Position numbers and translations under genes: made by a program
Shown: in pieces, positions 1 to 5,395 of the stretch
How positions within the stretch are numbered: position 1 is the first letter of the stretch
How the letters are laid out: each line of letters opens with the position of its first letter
The notes under the pieces: model-generated
What the model saw: only the letters and a program-made list of their open reading frames with translations
What the model was told of the DNA's origin: nothing
The model's database searches: none
DNA from: CAYOFK01 sp964403185
GTDB taxonomy: Bacteria > Bacteroidota > Bacteroidia > Bacteroidales > VadinHA17
Assembly (NCBI GenBank): GCA_964403185.1
Contig: CAYOFK010000154.1
Span: 1-6,800, forward strand
Reading direction: 5' to 3'
Length of the DNA: 6,800 bases

Positions 1-1054
1 GATCCTCCAATATAGTCCTTGCATCTCCGGTCAGAGCCAGCGCGCTGTGTTTAAAGGCATCAAATTCGGCAATGTTGATGTTGATGAATTTTACATTCTC
101 GTTCCGGAAAGCAGTTTTGGATGCAGTAGTAAAATCGCTGTACCGTGTGCCAATTCCGATAACAAGGTCTGCCCGCTGACTGTAATAATTGGCCCCTTCT
201 GTTCCGGTTGCCCCTGCAGCCCCAAGATTCAGTGAATGATTGTAAGGTAAAGATCCCTTACCGGCAAAGGTCTCCATCACAGGAATACCGGTTTTCGCAA
301 TAAAACTTGCCAGGCTCTTTCCGGCTTCACTGTATATGACTCCGCCACCTGCCACAATAAGTGGACGGGAAGCAGCCTTAATCCAATCAGCGGCTTTGAT
401 CGTTGCATGCGGATCGGCCGGAGGTCTGGGAATGTGCCATATTCTTTTTTCAAACAGTTCGACCGGGTAATCATAACCCTCTGTCTGCACGTCCTGGGGC
501 ACCGAAAGTGTTACTGCACCGGTATTGAAAGGCGAGGTAAGTACCCGCATCACCTCGGGCAGGCTGGTTAAGATTTGTTCGGGACGGTAGATCCGGTCCC
601 AGTATCTGGAGACTGGTTTGAAACAGTCGTTCACCGACATATCCTGGGAAATTGGAGATTCCAGTTGCTGAAGTACCGGAGCTAGCGTTCTTTGGGCAAA
701 TATATCGCCGGGAAGCAGAAGCACCGGAAGCCTGTTGATGGTGGCCGCTGCAGCTCCACTGATCATATTGGTTGCTCCGGGTCCGATGGACGAAGTGCAG
801 GCAAAAGTGGAAAGCCTGTTCTTCATTTTAGCATAGCCTGCGGCCATGTGAACGGCGGCCTGTTCATTCCGGACCAGGATGTATGGGAAATCTGTGGATT
901 GCTGAAGTGCCTGTCCAAATCCGGCCAGGTTCCCGTGACCGAAGATTCCTGCGCACCCGGCAAAAAAACGATGCTCATTCCCATCCCGCCCGGAGTACTG
1001 ATTTTTTAAAAATTCTAATATGGCCTGGGCGACTGTTAGTTTTTTTGTTTTCAT
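1..1054 (-). CDS. iolD: 3D-(3,5/4)-trihydroxycyclohexane-1,2-dione hydrolase, N-terminal 351 residues (cut by window edge)
   Basis: This thiamine-diphosphate (TPP) enzyme opens the ring of trihydroxycyclohexane-1,2-dione to 5-deoxyglucuronate in cytoplasmic myo-inositol catabolism. The reading frame is open without interruption from the ATG at 1054 to the left edge. The N-terminal pyrimidine-binding TPP domain spans about residues 8-190. It contains FFAGCAGIFGHGNLAGFGQA (30-49), typical of IolD, and RNEQAAVHMAAGYAK (62-76), whose E64 is the expected cofactor-activating glutamate, then GPGATNM (91-97). The central domain starts near residue 215 (PLIVAGGGVI, 231-240). IolD proteins are about 620-640 residues long, so the C-terminal TPP/metal-binding domain lies outside the window. 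The start is supported by AAGGAG at 1065-1070, ten bases before the ATG. It lies 39 bp after iolC and is probably the third gene of the operon. Other TPP enzymes (acetolactate synthase type) are less likely because of the FAGCxGIFGHGN segment. Confidence 0.93.
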   Translation of the reverse strand, partial: MKTKKLTVAQAILEFLKNQYSGRDGNEHRFFAGCAGIFGHGNLAGFGQALQQSTDFPYILVRNEQAAVHMAAGYAKMKNRLSTFACTSSIGPGATNMISGAAAATINRLPVLLLPGDIFAQRTLAPVLQQLESPISQDMSVNDCFKPVSRYWDRIYRPEQILTSLPEVMRVLTSPFNTGAVTLSVPQDVQTEGYDYPVELFEKRIWHIPRPPADPHATIKAADWIKAASRPLIVAGGGVIYSEAGKSLASFIAKTGIPVMETFAGKGSLPYNHSLNLGAAGATGTEGANYYSQRADLVIGIGTRYSDFTTASKTAFRNENVKFININIAEFDAFKHSALALTGDARTILED

Positions 1055-1064
1055 TGCCTGTCGT

Positions 1065-1070
1065 CTCCTT
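1065..1070 (-). promoter_or_regulatory. Ribosome binding site of iolD
   Basis: AAGGAG on the minus strand, ten bases upstream of the iolD ATG and inside the 39-bp iolC-iolD gap. It is the clearest Shine-Dalgarno sequence in the window and fixes the iolD start. Confidence 0.7.
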
Positions 1071-1093
1071 ACATTATATAAACCGGTTGACTT

Positions 1094-2107
1094 CTAAAAC
1101 CCTCCCCTGGATTCAATAAAGGCCAGGATCTCCTTTTCGTAGGGATTGAAATTTGCACAACCCAGCTTAGTAACCACAAACGCTCCGCAGGCATTTCCCA
1201 TCCTGCAGCTCTTGTAAAGGTCCCACCCTTTCAGGTACCCGTAAATAAAACCGGCTGCGAACGCATCACCGGCACCCAGGATATTCAGCACTTCTACAGG
1301 ATATCCGGGTACCTCCTGCTGAGTACCATCAGACAGATGGATCCTTGCGCCGCACGATCCGGTTTTCATGATCAGGGCATCCACACCCAGGGCCAGTATC
1401 CCCTCTATGGCCTCATCAAGGTTACCGCTGATCTCCGGTGCCGAGATCTGCTGGTGAGTAATACTCAGCTGCGAATGATCGCTGATGTATGCTGCGAGCA
1501 CTTCCTCCTTTGTTCCAAGTACAATGGTTGAATTCTTCATAAATGCACGGACCGTGACCCCGAAGGCCCTGATGTCGTACCATTGATCGGCACGGAAATC
1601 AAGATCCATTATCACCGGTACTTCATTTTTGACAGCAATTTCCGATGCCAGGAAAGCAGCGCTGCGTGTGGGCTCCATGTTCAGGGCAGTTCCTGATACT
1701 TCCAGCAGCCTGGATTTTTCTATTTCAGCTGCCAGGACATGATCCATATTGATCTGCGAGTCGGCACAGTTATCGCGGTAATAGACCAGTGGGAACCTGT
1801 CGGGGGGTTCTATACCCAATACAACGGCAGAACTTCTTGCTCCATCGATAATGGGGATCATATCTGTGATCACTCCCTCTTTTTTCAGGAAATTGAGAAT
1901 AAAATCCCCGATCTTGTCTTTGCCGACACCTGTCAAAAGAGCAGCTTTCAACCCGAGCCTGCTGCATCCGACAGCAATGTTTAAAGGGGAACCACCCACA
2001 AAGGCATGAAATCCCGGAATTTCCTCAAACACCGCTCCCGGCTCCTGGGAATAAAGATCAATGGAGGATCTTCCGTAGCTGATGACATCAAATTTTTTAT
2101 CCTGCAT
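1094..2107 (-). CDS. iolC: 5-dehydro-2-deoxygluconokinase (PfkB/ribokinase family)
   Basis: The enzyme phosphorylates 5-dehydro-2-deoxy-D-gluconate with ATP, the step after IolB in myo-inositol breakdown. It is complete at 337 residues, a normal length for the family. PfkB signatures are visible: the N-terminal substrate-binding stretch VGGSPLNIAVGCSRLG (37-52) and the C-terminal signature LGAGDAFAAGF (277-287), in which GAGD forms the anion hole and D281 is the expected catalytic base. MDLDFRADQW (167-176) is typical of IolC within the family, and together with the iolB and iolD neighbours it favours IolC over a generic sugar kinase such as fructokinase or KDG kinase. The ATG at 2107 is eight bases after the iolB stop, with only a weak purine-rich AAGAG before it, so translation is probably coupled to iolB. 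No defects were seen. The substrate is inferred from family and context. Confidence 0.93.
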   Translation of the reverse strand: MQDKKFDVISYGRSSIDLYSQEPGAVFEEIPGFHAFVGGSPLNIAVGCSRLGLKAALLTGVGKDKIGDFILNFLKKEGVITDMIPIIDGARSSAVVLGIEPPDRFPLVYYRDNCADSQINMDHVLAAEIEKSRLLEVSGTALNMEPTRSAAFLASEIAVKNEVPVIMDLDFRADQWYDIRAFGVTVRAFMKNSTIVLGTKEEVLAAYISDHSQLSITHQQISAPEISGNLDEAIEGILALGVDALIMKTGSCGARIHLSDGTQQEVPGYPVEVLNILGAGDAFAAGFIYGYLKGWDLYKSCRMGNACGAFVVTKLGCANFNPYEKEILAFIESRGGF

Positions 2108-2115
2108 CTTAACTC

Positions 2116-2561
2116 TTAATGATTTGTTTTAACCATTGGGATCCTGGGATCAATACCCTTCCATGAATCGTAAATCCATTTGTGATCGGGATCATCAGTG
2201 TTAGCCAGCAGCTGATCGCTGCCAGCAAGAAAATTAAGATAGTACACATTGTATCCGTGACCGGCGGCAAAGGGATGGTATCCTTCAGGCACCAGCACCA
2301 CATCGTTGTTATATGCCACTGCAATTTCATCCAGGCTGCGGTTGTCGTTATAAACCCGCTGGATAGCGAATCCCTGGGGCTTTTCGATTTTATAGAAATA
2401 GGTCTCGTGTAAATTGGCTTCAGTCACATTTCCCTGCGCATCAACCTGGCCTCAAAATTCAGGTATTCCCATCCCGCATCCTCTTTCAGAATACGTTGAT
2501 AGACTCCTTCACCCGCCATTGATTTAATGAGCAGGGGATACTTCTTATGCCTGTTTATCAT
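2116..2561 (-). pseudogene. iolB: 5-deoxyglucuronate isomerase, broken by a large internal deletion with frame change
   Basis: IolB isomerises 5-deoxyglucuronate to 5-dehydro-2-deoxygluconate in myo-inositol catabolism. Two pieces remain. The N-terminal piece starts at the ATG at 2561, the only start in its frame after a TAG, and runs 45 codons to a TGA at 2424. It includes ILKEDAGWEYLNFEARLM (24-41), which resembles the family's N-terminus. The C-terminal piece, in another frame from about 2451 to the TAA at 2116, reads EANLHETYFYKIEKPQGF and then IQRVYNDNRSLDE, VLVPEGYHPFAAGHGYNVYY and HKWIYD, all recognisable C-terminal IolB sequence. A full IolB is about 270 residues; about 145 central residues are absent, and the frames differ at the join, near 2435-2450. 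The GTG at 2427 could start the C-terminal piece, but half a cupin barrel would be unlikely to be active. It sits at the head of iolB-iolC-iolD. An assembly or sequencing artefact is possible. Confidence 0.85.
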
Positions 2562-2670
2562 GGTAAAAAGTTTCCCGTTCTAATCATTGATTTTACAGAT
2601 ACCGTAAGATATGGATTTTTTATTTCTACGGAAGGGACTCGATTACCTCTTCCCCCTGGTCTGGCTTTTA

Positions 2671-2700
2671 AGATTGAAGGATCTAAATATCCTTCGATTT
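2671..2700. other. Hairpin spanning the stop codon of the outer-membrane protein gene
   Basis: A perfect 7-bp inverted repeat, GAAGGAT (2676-2682) and ATCCTTC (2689-2695), flanks a 6-base loop. The stem extends outward to 12 pairs if two G-U pairs are allowed. The loop contains the TAG stop of the gene ending at 2683. On the minus strand the following sequence (CTTAAAAG) is not a U run, so it is a poor intrinsic terminator. It could be a 3' mRNA stabilising structure between this gene and iolB, or chance. Confidence 0.35.
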
Positions 2701-3453
2701 CAGAAAACTCAATTTGAGTCCTGACTGCAATATGATTGCATTCAAATTCTCATGTTGTTCGGGCACGTAAAAGTTCTCCTCGCTGAGTAAAATAAGATAA
2801 TAGCCGGTGAGGATATGAAATCCAATGTTATCATTGATACTGAACTCTATCCCCAGTCCCGGATGAAGGCCCAAACCCGTATTATTTTCAATATAGGCCC
2901 TGTCCGGACCTGAATCGTCCGGATCCAGCAATCCATGATCATGCAGGGCCTGCCACTCATTGTCTTCGAATGTTGTGGAGGTGAAGTTTATGGACAGGCC
3001 GGCATACAGGAAGGGGTTTAGTTTTTTACCAGGTAGCAGGTAGTATTTCGGGGTGAGACCGACTCCAACGTTTAGCATTGTCAACTCATTAAATCCCTCC
3101 GCAAGCAGTTCATCTGTTACGGGATCCCATATGGCCCATCCTGTATAATTATGGCCGTCATATATATCATAGAACCAGTCGCCCGAATGCATTATTCCCA
3201 CATCTGCCTGGAAAGAAAAATGCCGGTTCAGGTTATATTGAATACCCAGGGTACCTGAAAAACCAGGCTTATAGTTGGCAATTTGATGGGGTTCTTTGTC
3301 CTCTTCAACAGATCCCCAGTCAGGCATCCAGAGTTTAGGACCGATTGTACTGAACACGCCTCCCGAGAAGCTTACACTAACTTTTTGCTCAAATTGAGCT
3401 GCTGCCATAAGGGGCAGGCAGAAAATGCAAATGAGGGTTATTCTACATTTCAT
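2683..3453 (-). CDS. Secreted outer-membrane beta-barrel protein of unknown role
   Basis: A 256-residue protein with a clear signal peptide: K2 and R4, then a hydrophobic core (about residues 5-16), then AAAQ at 17-20, so cleavage near residue 19-20. The mature part alternates hydrophobic and polar residues with recurrent aromatic positions, as in small outer-membrane barrels: VSVSFSGGVFST, FSGTLGIQYNL, FSFQADVGIM, MLNVGVGLTPKYYLL, FLYAGLSINFTST, GLGLHPGLGIEFSI, IGFHILTGYYLIL and a final strand LQSGLKLSF followed by six residues. This resembles the Bacteroidota barrel families related to PorT/OmpA-type barrels, but the substrate or partner is unknown. Acidic loops (for example DNEWQALHDHG and DPDDSGPD) would face outside. 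It lies 121 bp upstream of the broken iolB on the same strand; whether it belongs to the inositol operon is undecided. The start is the ATG at 3453, directly preceding the signal peptide. Confidence 0.8.
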   Translation of the reverse strand: MKCRITLICIFCLPLMAAAQFEQKVSVSFSGGVFSTIGPKLWMPDWGSVEEDKEPHQIANYKPGFSGTLGIQYNLNRHFSFQADVGIMHSGDWFYDIYDGHNYTGWAIWDPVTDELLAEGFNELTMLNVGVGLTPKYYLLPGKKLNPFLYAGLSINFTSTTFEDNEWQALHDHGLLDPDDSGPDRAYIENNTGLGLHPGLGIEFSINDNIGFHILTGYYLILLSEENFYVPEQHENLNAIILQSGLKLSFLKSKDI

Positions 3454-3482
3454 AACGCCGATTATTAGTTAAATAAGAATCT

Positions 3483-3490
3483 GAAATATA
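3483..3490 (-). promoter_or_regulatory. Possible -7 element for the outer-membrane protein gene
   Basis: On the minus strand this reads TATATTTC, one mismatch from the Bacteroidota consensus TAnnTTTG, 29 bases before the ATG at 3453. No convincing -33 TTTG was found at the usual 19-21 bp spacing; the nearest is CTTG at a 22-bp spacing. Weak evidence. Confidence 0.25.
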
Positions 3491-3544
3491 ATGCATTGCA
3501 GAGATCAGGAAGCAAGCGAAATTTATGAAAAAAAAAGACTCAAG

Positions 3545-3682
3545 TCAACCATCATTCTGTTTTGACACACCCCAATCATTCAACAATCTCATGGCTGCAA
3601 TCCTGTTCAACAACCGGAAATCATCATCCGGCCGCTCACCATTGATGCATTTCAGGGCAAAATGGGTATAGGTTTCGGTCAT
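3545..3682 (-). pseudogene. Remnant menE fragment fused to an unrelated tail
   Basis: Positions 3605-3682 encode 26 residues beginning MTETYTHFALK, a copy of MenE residues 203-228 (the segment with the adenylate-forming AMTET motif). They match the intact gene at 75 of 78 bases. The frame continues through an unrecognised tail, RIAAMRLLNDWGVSKQNDG, to a TGA at 3545. That tail does not match the MenE continuation. Upstream of 3682 the similarity fades within a few bases. The frame can be extended to a TTG at 3733, but there is no ribosome binding site and no further MenE sequence. All three differences from menE change the amino acid, as expected without purifying selection. I read it as a relic and not a working gene; a short novel 45-residue protein cannot be excluded. 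Confidence 0.7.
3605..3682. repeat. 78-bp direct repeat, left copy (partner at 5828-5905)
   Basis: This stretch matches 5828-5905 in the same orientation at 75 of 78 positions. The differences are 3607 T/C, 3633 C/T and 3649 A/G (left/right copy), all transitions. It lies just left of the abiE promoter, so the two copies bracket the whole toxin-antitoxin cassette plus the last 432 bp of menE. Confidence 0.95.
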
Positions 3683-3716
3683 TAAAGGAAGATTTAAGTG
3701 TATTGAACTTGCAGCA

Positions 3717-3747
3717 TATGTAATTTCTTTCAAAAAGATTATATTTG
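3717..3747 (+). promoter_or_regulatory. Candidate promoter of the abiE operon
   Basis: A perfect Bacteroidota -7 match, TATATTTG (consensus TAnnTTTG), is at 3740-3747. A partial -33 match, TATG for TTTG, is at 3717-3720 with a 19-bp spacer. The predicted transcription start is near 3753-3755, about 32 bases before the abiEi ATG. The surroundings are AT-rich. Confidence 0.6.
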
Positions 3748-3753
3748 CTTTTA

Positions 3754-3770
3754 ACTACGTTTTTCGTAGT
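3754..3770 (+). promoter_or_regulatory. Palindromic candidate operator of the abiE operon
   Basis: Perfect inverted repeat ACTACG - TTTTT - CGTAGT, placed over the predicted transcription start, between the -7 element and the abiEi ATG at 3787. AbiEi antitoxins are known to repress their own operon by binding inverted repeats in the promoter, so this is the natural operator candidate. Only one copy was found, whereas a characterised AbiEi binds two repeats. In RNA it would be a 6-bp stem with a U5 loop, so a role in the 5' leader is an alternative. Confidence 0.55.
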
Positions 3771-3786
3771 ATATTGCAAATGATTC

Positions 3787-4590
3787 ATGAAAGATTCTGC
3801 ACAATATAATACGCTGGAAGAGTTTGTAAATGAAACAAGGTCACATGGACGTTACTCTTTTTCCTTGGACGAGCTTAAACTATCTTTTGAACTTTCAGAC
3901 AAAGCAATAAACCAGGCTTTGTTTAGATTAAAAGACAAAGGCAAGATTGCAATGGTGCGTAAAGGATTTTATGCAATTATTACTCCTGAGTATTCAAAAA
4001 CTGGAATGTTGCCTCCGTATTTGTTTATTGATGATTTAATGAAGTCGTTGGGTAAAGCTTATTATGTGGGTTTATTCTCTGCAGCTGCACTATACGGAGC
4101 AGCTCACCAACAGCCCATGGAATATTATGTGATTACTGAGAAACCAGCCCTGCGAAATATTAAGAATCGAAAATTGATCATCAATTTTTTTGTTAAAAAA
4201 GATTGGTCTGAGGCAGATATTGTTCAGAAAAAAACGGATGCCGGTTACATGAATGTATCAAATCCAGAGCTCACAGCCCTTGACTTGATCACCTATGGCA
4301 ATTTTGGAATCAACCGTGTATTTACCGTTTTGGAGGAACTGGTTGAAGAAATGAAGCCTTATGAATTGACACGAACATCACGGAATTATTTACAAACAAC
4401 TACCATTCAGCGATTAGGTTATATGGTTGACAAAGAAATAGGAAATGAGAAGCTGGCAATGGCCCTTAAAAAAGCTTTGAAGGATAGAAAAAAATACCCG
4501 ATACCTTTGCTAAAAAACACAATTAATCGAGGTATTCTGAATTCAGATTGGAAAATTATTAAAAATACAGAATTAGAAAGCGATTTATGA
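3787..4590 (+). CDS. abiEi: AbiEi antitoxin / transcriptional repressor of an AbiE system
   Basis: The first gene of a two-gene AbiE (type IV toxin-antitoxin, abortive infection) cassette: it antagonises the AbiEii toxin and is expected to repress the operon. At 267 residues it has a normal length. An N-terminal winged helix-turn-helix covers about residues 8-66: FSLDELKLSFELSDKAINQA (25-44), then FRLKDKGKIAMVRKGFYAI, whose last part forms the beta wing. The C-terminal antitoxin domain follows, with YYVGLFSAAALYGAAHQQP (92-110), NPELTALDLITYGNFGINRV (159-178) and the closing WKIIKNTELESDL, which resembles the ending of AbiEi proteins. The ATG at 3787 is preceded by AT-rich sequence with no Shine-Dalgarno, common in Bacteroidota. 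Its TGA overlaps the abiEii ATG. Sampled 60-base lines here are about 38-40% GC against about 52% in iolC, suggesting transfer. Confidence 0.9.
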   Translation: MKDSAQYNTLEEFVNETRSHGRYSFSLDELKLSFELSDKAINQALFRLKDKGKIAMVRKGFYAIITPEYSKTGMLPPYLFIDDLMKSLGKAYYVGLFSAAALYGAAHQQPMEYYVITEKPALRNIKNRKLIINFFVKKDWSEADIVQKKTDAGYMNVSNPELTALDLITYGNFGINRVFTVLEELVEEMKPYELTRTSRNYLQTTTIQRLGYMVDKEIGNEKLAMALKKALKDRKKYPIPLLKNTINRGILNSDWKIIKNTELESDL

Positions 4591-5387
4591 TACCTCGTAG
4601 ATACATTGAAGAATGGAGGACAAATGCACCATGGCCGGATAATGCCCAGTTAGAACAAGATTTGGTTATCGAACGGACATTAGTTGAAGTGTTCTCGGAC
4701 GATTTATTACGTAATAACCTTGCGTTTCGGGGTGGGACAGCATTACACAAGATATTCCTTAAACCACAAGTAAGATTTTCCGAAGATATCGATTTGGTTC
4801 AAATAAATGAAGGACCGATAAAACCATTACTGGAACGAATTCGTGATAGAATGAAATTCCTTGGAACAAAGCGCTCCATAAAGCAAAATGCTCACAACAA
4901 TACCATTGTTTACCGCTTTGAATCTGAAATTCCACCGGTGGTGAATCTTCGGTTAAAAATTGAGATCAACTGCAGGGAGCACTTTTCTGTACTTGGGCTA
5001 AACGAAGTAAAATACGAAGCTAACAGCACATGGTTCAAAGGTAACTGCTCTATAATCTCGTATAAATTAGAAGAATTATTGGGAACAAAACTTAGGGCCT
5101 TATATCAACGCCGGAAAGGGCGCGATCTTTTCGACATATACTGGGCATTAATTAACCGGAGTATTAATACTGAAGAATTACTGCAATGCTATTCTGAATA
5201 CATGCAGTTTGTCGTCAATAAAAAGCCCACAGTAAAACAATTTATCAATAATCTGGATGAAAAAATGTCCGATAATGAATTTGGGCATGATATCAAAGGT
5301 TTGTTACGCCCAGGTGTTGAATATGATCAGAATGAAGCATATAGATATATTAATTCAGGTTTACTGGAAAAGCTTATTAACCTATAA
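4587..5387 (+). CDS. abiEii: AbiEii toxin, nucleotidyltransferase of an AbiE system
   Basis: The toxin partner: a DNA polymerase-beta-like nucleotidyltransferase of the AbiEii/AbiGii (DUF1814, MenT-like) family. Characterised relatives use NTPs, and mycobacterial MenT3 adds pyrimidines to the tRNA 3' end; the target here is unknown. At 266 residues it is complete. Visible motifs: FRGGTALHK (47-55) and SEDIDLV (65-71), giving the metal-binding D67 and D69; KIEIN (124-128), a possible third acidic position at E126; and KLEELLGTKLRALYQRRKGR (160-179) followed by D180 and LFDIYWAL, which supply the conserved lysine (about K168) and aspartates of the later motifs. All expected catalytic residues appear present, so it is probably active. 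The start codon overlaps the abiEi stop (ATGA), implying coupled translation, which helps keep toxin and antitoxin in balance. Its stop is 8 bp from the convergent menE stop, with no clear terminator between them. Confidence 0.92.
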   Translation: MIPRRYIEEWRTNAPWPDNAQLEQDLVIERTLVEVFSDDLLRNNLAFRGGTALHKIFLKPQVRFSEDIDLVQINEGPIKPLLERIRDRMKFLGTKRSIKQNAHNNTIVYRFESEIPPVVNLRLKIEINCREHFSVLGLNEVKYEANSTWFKGNCSIISYKLEELLGTKLRALYQRRKGRDLFDIYWALINRSINTEELLQCYSEYMQFVVNKKPTVKQFINNLDEKMSDNEFGHDIKGLLRPGVEYDQNEAYRYINSGLLEKLINL

Positions 5388-5395
5388 AACAGGTA

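Noticed and set aside
692..1119. Plus-strand frames of 105 and 78 codons
   Set aside because: They are antisense to iolD and the iolC end and resemble no protein family; shadows.
2116..2427. C-terminal iolB piece as a separate functional gene from the GTG at 2427
   Set aside because: It would be half of a two-part barrel enzyme, with no ribosome binding site; better explained as the remainder of a deleted iolB.
3528..3547. Intrinsic terminator on the minus strand after the menE remnant (GACTTGAGTC then nine T)
   Set aside because: The T run is good, but the only stem is 4 bp around a 2-base loop, too weak to call.
3545..3733. A 62-residue gene starting at 3733
   Set aside because: The start is a TTG without a ribosome binding site, the middle is a copied menE piece and neither flank is recognisable; treated as a relic.
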